A DNA stretch of 64,000 nucleotides from Hespellia sp. (lineage in GTDB: Bacteria > Bacillota > Clostridia > Lachnospirales > Lachnospiraceae). The DNA is taken from assembly GCA_028689735.1 (NCBI GenBank), contig JAQVCP010000001.1:86756-150755 (forward strand), in the 5' to 3' direction. Within the stretch, counting starts at the first letter, position 1. Every line of letters begins with the position of its first letter. This document shows, piece after piece, positions 27,686 to 36,989 of the stretch. Below the pieces are notes generated by a model, which saw only the letters and a program-made list of their open reading frames with translations, was not told where the DNA came from and made no database searches. The position numbers and the translations under genes were made by a program.

Positions 27686-28966
27686 TTACAATATCTCATT
27701 AATCTGCTCTGTTGATGTTTTCATTGCCTCTTCTGCAGTAATCTCTCCTGAGAGTGCAAGTTGAATCTGCTCGTACATAATCTGTCTGATTTGTGATATC
27801 TGTGGAATGACCGGTAATGGCTCACCATACTTAACTGCCTCTGCCAGGTTCTTCAATAATGGATCGCTCACATATTTTTCATTTGTCTCCATAGATTTTC
27901 TTGCTGAAAATGTTGTTGAATATTCTACTGAAATTTCTGGTGATGCTAGAAATTCTGCCAGCAACCATGCTGCATCCGGATTTTTCGTATTTGCAGAAAT
28001 TGCTGTGCTCCATCCGGCAAAGATTGTCTTTCTCTCAGCACCTTCAAATGTTGGTAACAGGGAGGTTCCCATATTCAAGTTTGAATTGAGCTCTTCAAGA
28101 GCCGCAATATCATAAGCACCGGACATAAAGGATGCCACTTTTCCTTCGCTGAACAGGACACGTCCTGCTGCATTGTCATTTTCCATGATGCTTTCTGGTA
28201 CAACACCATGCTTCTGATACAGATCCACAAAGAAATTGGCTGCCTTAATCGCTTCTTCTGAATCAAGGGTACATTTTGTATTATCTTCGTTCAAGATACT
28301 TCCACCGCTGCACAAAATCATATTTGTCAATTGATAAGATGTATTCCCCCATTCGCCTCCAGGAATTGCAATTCCCTTTGCGGCTCCTCCGCTCTGCTCC
28401 GTAATCTTCTGAGCAATTGGTAAAAACTCTTCCCAGGTTTCTGGCATTTCTTCATATCCTGCTTTTTTAAATAGATCCACATTATAGAACATACCATGAG
28501 TTTCTGCTCTGTAAGGCAAAGCATATACAGAATCATTTACCGTGACTCCTGTCTGCGCCCCATCATAGAAATCGCTCATATCAAAATTGTTCTCGTCAAT
28601 ATATTTATCAAGGTTCAGCAGTCCTTCTGCGGTCGCATAGGTAGACACCCACTCATTGTTAATGCTTAGCAGATCTGCACTGCTGCCTCCTGTCAATGCC
28701 GTCAAATATTTATCTGTCATACCATCGATTGGGAAAAATTCTACGTTAACCTTTATGTTAGGGTACTCTTCGTTAAACTTATCTATCAGCCCAGGTGTAA
28801 TATTTTCATTCCAGGACGCATCCCATAAAGTTAGCTCTGCACTGATCTCCTCAGGATTTTCTATCTTCCCCCCCTCTGCTTTTTCTTCTTTCGCTCCACA
28901 TCCTGCAAGTGTGCCAAGAACCATTGTTCCGGCAAGTAATAAACTTAGAATCTTCTTCGCTTTCAT
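27686..28966 (-). CDS. Carbohydrate ABC transporter substrate-binding lipoprotein (CUT1)
   Basis: 426 residues from ATG 28966 (GGAGGAG upstream; an ATG at 28996 is less likely). Signal peptide KAKKILSLLLAGTMVLG with lipobox LAGC, then a type II binding fold: LTLWDASWNENITPGLIDKF, YLTALTGGSSADLLSIN, ALPYRAETHGMFYNVDLF, PETWEEFLPIAQKI. First structural gene of the long operon, behind a promoter with a GntR-type operator over its start point. Binds a mono-, oligosaccharide or glycoside of unknown identity. Confidence 0.93.
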   Translation of the reverse strand: MKAKKILSLLLAGTMVLGTLAGCGAKEEKAEGGKIENPEEISAELTLWDASWNENITPGLIDKFNEEYPNIKVNVEFFPIDGMTDKYLTALTGGSSADLLSINNEWVSTYATAEGLLNLDKYIDENNFDMSDFYDGAQTGVTVNDSVYALPYRAETHGMFYNVDLFKKAGYEEMPETWEEFLPIAQKITEQSGGAAKGIAIPGGEWGNTSYQLTNMILCSGGSILNEDNTKCTLDSEEAIKAANFFVDLYQKHGVVPESIMENDNAAGRVLFSEGKVASFMSGAYDIAALEELNSNLNMGTSLLPTFEGAERKTIFAGWSTAISANTKNPDAAWLLAEFLASPEISVEYSTTFSARKSMETNEKYVSDPLLKNLAEAVKYGEPLPVIPQISQIRQIMYEQIQLALSGEITAEEAMKTSTEQINEIL

Positions 28967-29009
28967 CTTTCTCCTCCATTTTTTGATTGTTGTCATTTGT
29001 TAGTTGTTA

Positions 29010-29060
29010 CTTGTATTACAGGTATGAGCAAAATATATCATGTATTGATTATAATGTCAA
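29010..29060 (-). promoter_or_regulatory. Promoter and GntR operator of the catabolic operon
   Basis: Minus strand TTGACA (29060-29055), 17-bp spacer, TATTTT (29037-29032). The near-perfect 17-bp palindrome TACTTGTATTACAGGTA (29010-29026) covers the expected start point. It shares TGTAATACAA with the palindrome at the regulator's own promoter. Confidence 0.75.
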
Positions 29061-29120
29061 TATTTCTTGATTAAAAAGGTTATTTTTGTGCATTTCTTCT
29101 ATTTTATTTCAAAAAAATCG

Positions 29121-29816
29121 TCACATTTTATTTTCAAACGATTCAATATTTTTTTCTATATGCTCTTTCATCATTTCTACAGCCTTGTCTTCGTCATGTT
29201 CTTCTATCGCCTGTATCATCTGTTCATGATAATAAATTCCATTTTCACAGCCCATTTTATCGATAACTTCCTTCATAGAATTCTCCAGTACATCGCGTAA
29301 AATACTATTTGTTTTCACAATGAGTGGGTTTTTCGTAATCTGAGCAATCTTAAAATGGAAATCCAGATCAGCTTCACTAAATCCTTGCAGATCCATACTA
29401 TTTTTGCAGAGAATCATTCTTTCTAATACTTTTTTAAGAGATGCAATATCCTCGTCATCTGCCCTGCGTGCTGCTAGTCTGATACATGCGGTCTCAATCA
29501 TCTGTCTGAATTCAAATACCTGCAGAGATGACTGATCTCCCAGATACATCGCTGGTATCAAAGCATTCATACTGTCTCCCACATCAAGTACCTTTACAAA
29601 AGAACCTTCTCCTAACCGGGTCTCCAAAAGCCCTAACGCATTCAATTTCTGCAGCGCCTGTCTGACAGTAATTCTACTGACCTGAAACATCTCTGCCAGT
29701 TCATTCTCTGACGGAATCTTTTCCCCCGGAGACCACTCTCCATTTATCAACATCTGTTTCAGCTGTTCAAAGACCTGCTCTCCCACATTTACTTTCTCAA
29801 TTGGTTTAATTCTCAT
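29121..29816 (-). CDS. FadR-type GntR transcription regulator (FCD domain)
   Basis: 231 residues from the inner ATG 29816 (GGAGGAAATGAGA spacing; 29822 is too close to the site). N-terminal winged helix (GEKIPSENELAEMFQVSRITVRQAL, GEGSFV); C-terminal FCD ligand-binding domain with metal-type residues in DLDFHFKIAQ near 150 and YYHEQMIQAIEEHD near 198. Family members usually sense organic or sugar acids and repress nearby catabolic genes. A perfect 13-bp palindrome of the family's type lies in its leader, indicating autoregulation. Confidence 0.9.
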   Translation of the reverse strand: MRIKPIEKVNVGEQVFEQLKQMLINGEWSPGEKIPSENELAEMFQVSRITVRQALQKLNALGLLETRLGEGSFVKVLDVGDSMNALIPAMYLGDQSSLQVFEFRQMIETACIRLAARRADDEDIASLKKVLERMILCKNSMDLQGFSEADLDFHFKIAQITKNPLIVKTNSILRDVLENSMKEVIDKMGCENGIYYHEQMIQAIEEHDEDKAVEMMKEHIEKNIESFENKM

Positions 29817-29854
29817 TCTCATTTCCTCCTGCCAATATTTTCCAGAGGTTGTAT

Positions 29855-29910
29855 GTTGTAATACAACTATCCTCTTATTAAATTATTATCTATTTTTTTG
29901 CATTTGTCAA
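29855..29910 (-). promoter_or_regulatory. gntR promoter with perfect GTTGTAATACAAC operator
   Basis: Minus strand TTGACA (29910-29905), 16-bp spacer, TAATAA (29888-29883). The palindrome GTTGTAATACAAC (29855-29867, central A) is about 16 bp downstream of the -10, where a bound repressor would block elongation or open-complex formation. Confidence 0.75.
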
Positions 29911-29977
29911 TATGTTATTGCTACTTTCTCACGCCTTTACCAATATAACTTTTTACTGACAAATTTATGGTCCTAAG

Positions 29978-29997
29978 ACTGGTAAATTTAGACCAGT
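29978..29997. other. Short inverted repeat ACTGGT/ACCAGT
   Basis: ACTGGT (29978-29983) and ACCAGT (29992-29997) with an 8-nt AT-rich centre, in the gene-free stretch between the gntR promoter and the bidirectional terminator. Operator-like; partner unknown. Confidence 0.35.
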
Positions 29998-30039
29998 ATT
30001 CTTTCTTTTATTTTATCCTCTTACAAATTAGATTTATAA

Positions 30040-30076
30040 AAAACTCCGATGAAAATTGTAATCATCTGAGTTTTTT
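30040..30076. terminator. Bidirectional rho-independent terminator
   Basis: AAAAAACTC (30040-30048) pairs with GAGTTTTTT (30068-30076), extended by GATG/CATC inside. It would end minus-strand RNAs coming from the 30.1-30.6 kb spot and protects the gntR promoter. Confidence 0.75.
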
Positions 30077-30172
30077 ATTTACGCTATTTGGGGATTAATT
30101 AAATACATGCCCCTTGTTATAATCTGCTCATAGGTGCCACCAAAGCGGTAGGCGGTTAATCCTTCAACAGAG

Positions 30173-30205
30173 GTTGCTAAGTGCCAGTGGCACTTGTTCA
30201 GCAAC
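30173..30205. other. Stem-loop in the leader of the small peptide gene
   Basis: GTTGCT-AAGTGCC and GGCACTT-GTTC-AGCAAC pair around AGT. It lies between a TATAAT at 30118-30123 and the 31-codon ORF; part of a structured leader on either strand. Confidence 0.5.
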
Positions 30206-30295
30206 GACCGAAGTGAAACGTAGACCTGTGACCCTCTGATTACATAGAAATCCTCAGCCAGTCTGACGGAAATCTTACTAAAGTAGGGGATGCCA

Positions 30296-30391
30296 ATGTT
30301 GACACTTGAAGGTCTGATTGCAGTTATCAGCTTATGCTTAACTGCTTTTGGACTCGGATATTCCATCGGGAGTAACAAGACACAAAAATAG
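30296..30391 (+). CDS. 31-residue hydrophobic peptide, possible type I toxin
   Basis: ORF of 31 codons from ATG 30296 to TAG 30389-30391, with GGGG seven bases upstream. The peptide starts MLTLEGLIAVISLCLTAFGL, has one membrane-length hydrophobic stretch (about residues 5-24) and ends in a polar basic tail (SNKTQK). A hairpin GAGTGACCG/CGGTAGCACTC at 30443-30467 can act as terminator, and a structured leader of about 170 nt precedes it. This layout, small membrane peptide plus long folded leader in an isolated intergenic spot, is that of type I toxins or small membrane regulators. No antisense promoter is obvious. An in-frame ATG at 30290 is also possible. Confidence 0.5.
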   Translation: MLTLEGLIAVISLCLTAFGLGYSIGSNKTQK

Positions 30392-30442
30392 CCGCCCACG
30401 TCTGGTAAACTAAGCAGCATTTTTGTCAAACTATTTTATTTG

Positions 30443-30467
30443 GAGTGACCGTCTATCGGTAGCACTC
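30443..30467 (+). terminator. Terminator-like hairpin after the small peptide gene
   Basis: GAGTG/CACTC outer and ACCG/CGGT inner pairs, followed by TCTCTATAA. Weak T-run. Confidence 0.45.
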
Positions 30468-30505
30468 TCTCTATAAACAGATTATCACTAAGAACTGAAT
30501 ATGTC

Positions 30506-30553
30506 AAATCAATCCCTCCAATGAATAGCATCATTCATTGGAGGGATTGATTT
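30506..30553. repeat. Perfect 20-bp inverted repeat, 8-nt loop
   Basis: 30506-30525 is the exact reverse complement of 30534-30553, with loop TAGCATCA. No T-run follows on either strand. It lies between the small peptide spot and the tuf terminator. Could be a relic of a small inserted element or a stable RNA hairpin. Confidence 0.7.
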
Positions 30554-30604
30554 ATGGCACTGTTTTAGTACTGTTCACTGCATTTTCAATAGTTTCAAGT
30601 TTAA

Positions 30605-30636
30605 AAAGGCTCCTAGGAAAAACCCTAGAAGCCTTG
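30605..30636 (-). terminator. Terminator of the str operon (after tuf)
   Basis: Minus-strand stem AAGGCTTCTAGGG with CCTAGGAGCCTT around TTTTT, followed by TTT. 21 nt after the tuf stop. Confidence 0.85.
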
Positions 30637-30657
30637 ATTTTACTACATTTTTCAATA

Positions 30658-31845
30658 TTATTCGATTACAGTAGCAACACGACCTGAACCTACAGTACGT
30701 CCACCTTCACGGATAGCAAATGTAAGACCCTGCTCCATAGCGATTGGATGAATCAGTTCGATTGTCATCTCTACGTTATCTCCAGGCATACACATCTCTA
30801 CACCATCTGGTAAGTTACAAACACCTGTTACGTCTGTTGTTCTGAAGTAGAACTGTGGACGATAGTTGTTGAAGAATGGTGTATGACGGCCACCTTCATC
30901 TTTTGTTAATACATAAACCTGTGCTGTAAATTTTGTGTGGCATGTTACTGTACCTGGTTTAGCAAGAACCTGTCCTCTTTCGATTTCAGTTCTCTGAATA
31001 CCACGAAGTAATGCACCGATGTTATCTCCAGCCTGAGCCTCATCAAGAAGCTTACGGAACATCTCGATACCTGTTACAACAGTTTTCTTGATTTCTTCGT
31101 GAATACCAACGATCTCAACTTCCTCATTTACATGAAGAACTCCACGCTCTACTCTACCTGTAGCAACTGTTCCACGACCTGTGATTGTGAAGATATCCTC
31201 GATAGGCATAAGGAATGGCTGATCTGTAGCACGCTGTGGGTCTGGAATGAAGCTATCAACAGCATCCATAAGTTCCATGATCTTGTCTCCCCATTCTCCG
31301 TTAGGATCTTCAAGAGCTTTTAAAGCAGATCCTTTGATGATCGGGCAATCTTCGAATTCATATTCTTCAAGTACTTCTGTGATTTCCATTTCTACTAATT
31401 CAAGAAGTTCTTCATCATCTACCATGTCACATTTGTTCATGAATACTACGATGTAAGGTACACCTACCTGACGAGAAAGCAGAATATGCTCTTTTGTCTG
31501 AGCCATAACACCATCAGTAGCAGCAACTACAAGGATAGCACCATCCATCTGTGCAGCACCTGTAATCATGTTCTTTACATAATCGGCATGTCCTGGGCAG
31601 TCAACGTGTGCATAGTGACGTTTGTCTGTCTCATACTCAACGTGAGCTGTAGAGATTGTGATACCACGCTCTCTTTCCTCTGGAGCTTTATCGATGTTAG
31701 CGAAATCTACTTCTTTGTTACCTGCAACTCTAGCTGCTAAAGTTTTTGTAATAGCTGCTGTTAAAGTTGTTTTACCGTGGTCAACGTGTCCGATGGTACC
31801 GATATTACAATGCGGTTTGGTTCTTTCAAATTTTTCCTTTGCCAT
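30658..31845 (-). CDS. tuf: Translation elongation factor Tu
   Basis: 395 residues. GTPase that delivers aminoacyl-tRNA to the ribosome. G1 GHVDHGKTT near residue 19, G2 RGITIS, G3 DCPGH, G4 NKCD, then the two beta-barrel domains ([40 protein letters not shown]). Last gene of rpsL-rpsG-fusA-tuf; RBS AAGGAGG. Confidence 0.99.
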   Translation of the reverse strand: MAKEKFERTKPHCNIGTIGHVDHGKTTLTAAITKTLAARVAGNKEVDFANIDKAPEERERGITISTAHVEYETDKRHYAHVDCPGHADYVKNMITGAAQMDGAILVVAATDGVMAQTKEHILLSRQVGVPYIVVFMNKCDMVDDEELLELVEMEITEVLEEYEFEDCPIIKGSALKALEDPNGEWGDKIMELMDAVDSFIPDPQRATDQPFLMPIEDIFTITGRGTVATGRVERGVLHVNEEVEIVGIHEEIKKTVVTGIEMFRKLLDEAQAGDNIGALLRGIQRTEIERGQVLAKPGTVTCHTKFTAQVYVLTKDEGGRHTPFFNNYRPQFYFRTTDVTGVCNLPDGVEMCMPGDNVEMTIELIHPIAMEQGLTFAIREGGRTVGSGRVATVIE

Positions 31846-31990
31846 TTTGAAAATCCTCCTTAATTTATCGCCCGATTACGGGCATCTTATTTGTTTTTAA
31901 GTTTACTCGGCTAAGACTGATTATATTTCAAATCATATCGTTTTTCAAGCCTTTTCCTAAAAAATGTTGGCTAATTGGTAATTCCACAGA

Positions 31991-34108
31991 TTATGCGTCT
32001 TTACCAGATAAAACCTTTTCCTGAACTGACTTTGGTACTTGCTCGTAGCTCTCAAAGAACATAGAGTAGTTACCACGTCCCTGTGTTCTGGAACGTAAAT
32101 CTGTTGAGTATCCGAACATCTCTGAAAGTGGAACAAACGCTCTGACGATTTTACCACCGCCAAGGTCATCCATACCTTCGATACGTCCACGACGTGAGTT
32201 GATATCACCAATGATATCTCCCATATACTCTTCCGGCATTGTTACTTCAACCTTCATGATTGGCTCAAGAAGTGCTGGAGAAGCCTGTTTCATAGCATCC
32301 TTGAATGCTAATGATCCGGCAATGTGGAATGCCATCTCGTTTGAATCGACTTCATGGTAAGATCCATCATATACAGTCGCTTTGACACCTACTACCGGGA
32401 ATCCTCCCAAGATACCAGATTTCATTGCTTCTTCGATACCTTCGCCTACAGCTGGGATGTATTCCTTAGGAATAGCTCCACCTACAACTTTGGACTCGAA
32501 TAAATATGTCTCTTCACCATTGACATCCATTGGTTCAAACTTAACTTTACAATGTCCGTACTGTCCACGTCCACCAGACTGTTTCGCGTACTTGCTGTCA
32601 ACATCAACTGGCTTTGTGAATGATTCTTTGTATGCTACCTGAGGAGCACCAACATTTGCCTCTACTTTGAATTCACGTAAAAGTCTGTCTACGATGATTT
32701 CAAGATGAAGCTCACCCATTCCGGCGATGATTGTCTGACCTGTTTCATGGTTTGTATGAGCACGGAATGTTGGATCTTCTTCTGCAAGTTTTGCCAAAGA
32801 TTCACCAAGTTTACCCTGAGAAGCTTTTGTCTTAGGCTCGATAGCGAGCTCGATTACTGGCTCTGGGAATTCCATTGACTCTAAGATAACTGGAGCTTTT
32901 TCATCACAGATGGTATCACCTGTTGTAGTATTCTTGAATCCGATTGCTGCTGCAATGTCTCCTGCATATACTTTGTCAAGCTCTTCTCTCTTATTAGCGT
33001 GCATCTGTAAGATACGTCCAACACGCTCTTTTTTGTTCTTTGTAGCGTTGAGTACATAAGATCCTGAGTTAACTGATCCGGAGTAAACTCTGAAGTAAGC
33101 AAGCTTACCTACAAATGGGTCAGTCATAATCTTGAATGCCAAAGCTGAGAATGGTTCTTCATCTGAAGAATGTCTTACAACTTCGTTACCATCTTCATCA
33201 ACACCCTCAATAGCAGGGATATCTGTTGGAGCCGGCATGAATTCAAGAACAGCATCTAATAATTTCTGTACGCCCTTGTTTCTATAAGCTGTACCACAGC
33301 AAACAGGAACCGCTGTACATTCGCAAGTTCCCTTACGAAGTGCTGCCTTAAGAGAATCGATAGATGGCTCTTCGCCTTCTAAGTATTCCATCATTAAGTC
33401 ATCATCTAATTCACAGATCTTCTCCACCAATTCTGTGTGGTAAAGCTCTGCATCATCTTTCATATCATCAGGAATCTCTGTGATTGAAATGTCTTCGCCC
33501 TTTTCATCATTATAGATGTAAGCCTGCATCTCCATCAAATCAATAATTCCCTTGAAGTCATCTTCTTTTCCAATTGGAATCTGAAGACAGATTGCATTTT
33601 TACCGAGTCTTGTCTTAATCTGTTCAACAGCTCCGTAAAAATTCGCACCCAGGATGTCCATCTTGTTGATGAAAGCCATTCTTGGTACATTGTATGTGTC
33701 TGCCTGACGCCATACGTTCTCTGACTGTGGCTCAACACCACCCTTTGCACAGAAAACACCTACGGCACCATCAAGTACACGAAGTGAACGCTCAACCTCT
33801 ACTGTAAAGTCAACGTGCCCTGGAGTATCGATGATGTTGATACGATGCTCAAGCGCGCCCGACTTAGCCTTGTTCTGTTCCTGTAAAGTCCAGTGACAAG
33901 TTGTAGCGGCTGAAGTAATTGTAATACCTCTTTCCTGTTCCTGCTCCATCCAGTCCATGGTAGCAGTTCCTTCATGAGTATCACCAATCTTATAGTTAAC
34001 ACCGGTATAATAAAGAATACGCTCTGTCAATGTAGTCTTACCTGCATCGATATGAGCCATAATACCGATATTTCTGGTTCTCTCTAATGGATATTCTCTT
34101 CCAGCCAA
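31991..34108 (-). CDS. fusA: Translation elongation factor G
   Basis: 705 residues; GTPase that drives translocation and, with RRF, recycling. G1 [15 protein letters not shown] near 17, [23 protein letters not shown]-terminal domains with [11 protein letters not shown] and [21 protein letters not shown]. The reading frame begins with TTG at 34108, well placed after AGGAGGAAAAAATC; no ATG is nearby, so a TTG start is the best reading. Confidence 0.98.
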   Translation of the reverse strand: MAGREYPLERTRNIGIMAHIDAGKTTLTERILYYTGVNYKIGDTHEGTATMDWMEQEQERGITITSAATTCHWTLQEQNKAKSGALEHRINIIDTPGHVDFTVEVERSLRVLDGAVGVFCAKGGVEPQSENVWRQADTYNVPRMAFINKMDILGANFYGAVEQIKTRLGKNAICLQIPIGKEDDFKGIIDLMEMQAYIYNDEKGEDISITEIPDDMKDDAELYHTELVEKICELDDDLMMEYLEGEEPSIDSLKAALRKGTCECTAVPVCCGTAYRNKGVQKLLDAVLEFMPAPTDIPAIEGVDEDGNEVVRHSSDEEPFSALAFKIMTDPFVGKLAYFRVYSGSVNSGSYVLNATKNKKERVGRILQMHANKREELDKVYAGDIAAAIGFKNTTTGDTICDEKAPVILESMEFPEPVIELAIEPKTKASQGKLGESLAKLAEEDPTFRAHTNHETGQTIIAGMGELHLEIIVDRLLREFKVEANVGAPQVAYKESFTKPVDVDSKYAKQSGGRGQYGHCKVKFEPMDVNGEETYLFESKVVGGAIPKEYIPAVGEGIEEAMKSGILGGFPVVGVKATVYDGSYHEVDSNEMAFHIAGSLAFKDAMKQASPALLEPIMKVEVTMPEEYMGDIIGDINSRRGRIEGMDDLGGGKIVRAFVPLSEMFGYSTDLRSRTQGRGNYSMFFESYEQVPKSVQEKVLSGKDA

Positions 34109-34130
34109 GATTTTTTCCTCCTAAATTTGT

Positions 34131-34649
<519 letters not shown>

Positions 34650-34783
34650 TCATCGGTACTCACATGTGTCTTTCTAATGATACTGTGTTCGTTGCTCGCG
34701 AGAGGAATATCTATATGTCCCGCAATTACGATAATCATAGTTCTGTTTGTGATACGATTTAACTTTTAGTTACAATTAAAATC

Positions 34784-35203
34784 CTATTTTGCGTCTTTCG
34801 GTCTCTTAGCACCGTATTTTGAACGCGCTTGTCTTCTCTTAGCGACACCTGCTGTATCAAGGGTACCTCTTACGATATGATATCTTGTACCTGGTAAGTC
34901 CTTGATTCTTCCACCACGGATAAGAACAACACTATGTTCCTGAAGGTTGTGACCTTCTCCTGGAATATAACTTGTTACTTCGATACCGTTTGAAAGACGT
35001 ACTCTGGCGATCTTTCTAAGAGCTGAGTTAGGCTTTTTAGGTGTAGCTGTCTTAACTGCTGTACATACTCCACGTTTCTGTGGTGCGGAAATATCAGTAG
35101 ATCTTTTCTTAAGAGAGTTGAATCCCTTCTGAAGAGCTGGTGCTGTAGATTTCTTTACAGAAGTCTGACGTCCTTTTCTAACTAACTGGTTAAATGTTGG
35201 CAT
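34784..35203 (-). CDS. rpsL: 30S ribosomal protein S12
   Basis: 139 residues from ATG 35203 ([13 protein letters not shown]). The GTG at 35212 lies inside the GGAGGTG site and is rejected as start. Decoding-centre protein. The [10 protein letters not shown] loop has the lysine at the classic streptomycin position, so the sequence is of the sensitive type. First gene of the str operon. Confidence 0.99.
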   Translation of the reverse strand: MPTFNQLVRKGRQTSVKKSTAPALQKGFNSLKKRSTDISAPQKRGVCTAVKTATPKKPNSALRKIARVRLSNGIEVTSYIPGEGHNLQEHSVVLIRGGRIKDLPGTRYHIVRGTLDTAGVAKRRQARSKYGAKRPKDAK

Positions 35204-35290
35204 TTTTTTCACCTCCTATGATTATTTTTTGCGGTTTGTTTACCTGTTTCGGCGCACAAAGAGACTATGCCCTTTTGTGCACGCTAGATT

Positions 35291-35319
35291 ATTGTATTAC
35301 GTGTAATAAAAAAAGTCAA
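35291..35319 (-). promoter_or_regulatory. str operon promoter
   Basis: Minus strand TTGACT (35319-35314), 17-bp spacer, TACAAT (35296-35291), 88 nt before rpsL. The -35 lies in the 3' arm of the proS terminator, so terminator and promoter are fused. Confidence 0.8.
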
Positions 35320-35340
35320 GGCAAACTTTGCCCTGACTTT
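35312..35340 (-). terminator. proS terminator
   Basis: Minus-strand AAAGTCAGGGCAAA pairs with TTTGCCTTGACTTT (one G-U pair), followed by TTTTT. It lies 92 nt after the proS stop and overlaps the str promoter. Confidence 0.8.
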
Positions 35341-35432
35341 GTATTTTTTTATAAAATATTTCAATTTTTCAGCTTCTGTAAAATGAATCCCTTACATTCT
35401 GTCCAATTGAACAGCAAAATGATACCGTCTCC

Positions 35433-36875
35433 CTAGTATGCTTTTCCCCAGTAAACCATGTGCTTCGCCGGTTTTCCACAGAAAACGCACTTGTCGGAAA
35501 GGCATTCCTGCTCTTCCGGAATACAGCGGGATGTTGCTCCGCCGGTGGCTGCTTTAATCTCTTCTTCACAGGCTTCCTCTCCGCACCACATTGCTTTGAT
35601 GAATCCACGGTTCGTATTGAACTTCTCGTTCATCTCTTCTATTGTTGTAGCGGAACTGATATGTGAGTCAAGAAATGCTTTCGCTCTATCGAACATATCC
35701 TTCTGGATTGTCTCTAAAATGTCACCAAGCTTTGTCTCGATTTCATCCATAGAAACGATGATCTTCTCACGGGTGTCTCTGCGTACAACCACAACCTGAT
35801 TATTCTCAATATCCTTTGGCCCGATCTCGATGCGAGTCGGAATTCCAAGCATCTCCTGCTCACTGAATTTCCATCCCGGTCCTTTGTCTGAATCGTCAAT
35901 GCCAACACGATATCCTGCTGCCTTCAGGCTATTCATCAATTCCGTTGCCTTATCAAGTACGCCTTCCTTATGTTGTGCAACCGGAATCACTCGCGTCTGA
36001 ATCGGCGCGATTCTTGGCGGAAGTACCAGTCCACTGTCATCACCGTGTACCATAATGATTGCACCGATGATTCGGGTAGACAATCCCCAGGATGTCTCGT
36101 AGACACTGTGCAGCTCATTGTTCTTGTCCGCATACTTGATATCAAATGCGTCTGCAAATGTATTCCCAAAGAAATGGCTCGTTCCTGACTGGAGTGCCTT
36201 CCCGTCATGCATCAAAGCTTCTATAGTATAAGTATCCTGAGCACCGGCAAACTTCTCACTCTCCGTCTTGCGTCCGGTCACCAGCGGAATTGCCAGGTCA
36301 TCCTGCACAAAATCCTTGTAGACATTCAGCATGGTGATGGTACGCTCTTCTGCTTCTTCATAAGTCGCATGAATTGTATGGCCTTCCTGCCACAGGAATT
36401 CTCTGGAGCGGAGAAATGGACGGGTTGTCTTCTCCCAGCGCAACACCGAACACCATTGGTTCCATACCTTTGGAAGATCACGATGGGACTGAACCGTCTT
36501 GCTCCAGTGGTCACAGAACAATGTCTCTGAAGTCGGGCGAATACAGAAACGCTCCTGCAGGGGCTCAAGTCCGCCATGTGTCACCCACGCCACTTCCGGC
36601 GCGAATCCTTCAATGTGATCCTTCTCTCTCTGCAGAAGGCTTTCCGGAATCAGCACCGGAAGATACACATTCTGTACCCCTGTCTCTTTAAATCTTCTAT
36701 CTAAGTCAGCCTGGATATTCTCCCAGATTGCATAACCATTTGGTAAATAATTCAAACATCCTTTTACTCCGGAATAATCACATAACTTTGCCTCTCTTAC
36801 CACATCGGTATACCACTGGGCAAAATCTTCTTCTCTTGAAGTAATGGATTCTACTAATTTCTTTTCTTTCGCCAT
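35433..36875 (-). CDS. proS: Prolyl-tRNA synthetase, short (archaeal/eukaryote-like) form
   Basis: 480 residues from ATG 36875 (AAAGGAG upstream; ATG 36926 rejected). Charges tRNA-Pro. Class II motifs are visible: motif 2 [21 protein letters not shown] near 155, motif 3 [24 protein letters not shown] near 270. The C-terminal zinc-binding region has Cys pairs ([18 protein letters not shown]) and ends in Tyr, as in ProS type 3. There is no inserted editing domain, unlike the roughly 570-residue bacterial form. The str operon follows. Confidence 0.97.
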   Translation of the reverse strand: MAKEKKLVESITSREEDFAQWYTDVVREAKLCDYSGVKGCLNYLPNGYAIWENIQADLDRRFKETGVQNVYLPVLIPESLLQREKDHIEGFAPEVAWVTHGGLEPLQERFCIRPTSETLFCDHWSKTVQSHRDLPKVWNQWCSVLRWEKTTRPFLRSREFLWQEGHTIHATYEEAEERTITMLNVYKDFVQDDLAIPLVTGRKTESEKFAGAQDTYTIEALMHDGKALQSGTSHFFGNTFADAFDIKYADKNNELHSVYETSWGLSTRIIGAIIMVHGDDSGLVLPPRIAPIQTRVIPVAQHKEGVLDKATELMNSLKAAGYRVGIDDSDKGPGWKFSEQEMLGIPTRIEIGPKDIENNQVVVVRRDTREKIIVSMDEIETKLGDILETIQKDMFDRAKAFLDSHISSATTIEEMNEKFNTNRGFIKAMWCGEEACEEEIKAATGGATSRCIPEEQECLSDKCVFCGKPAKHMVYWGKAY

Positions 36876-36989
36876 CTTCTTCTCTCCTTTTCGACCCCGA
36901 CGTACCGTCACATCTTCGTTCAGCACCCTGTGCCAGCAGCAAATGTATTCTATATCAGGTCAGATAATTTCAATTTTATCCAAATCTGT

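Noticed and set aside
30079..30429. 116-codon minus-strand ORF across the small peptide spot
   Set aside because: No ribosome site at its start, no recognisable fold, and it runs antisense through leader hairpins and the 31-codon ORF. Treated as a shadow or an antisense RNA region.
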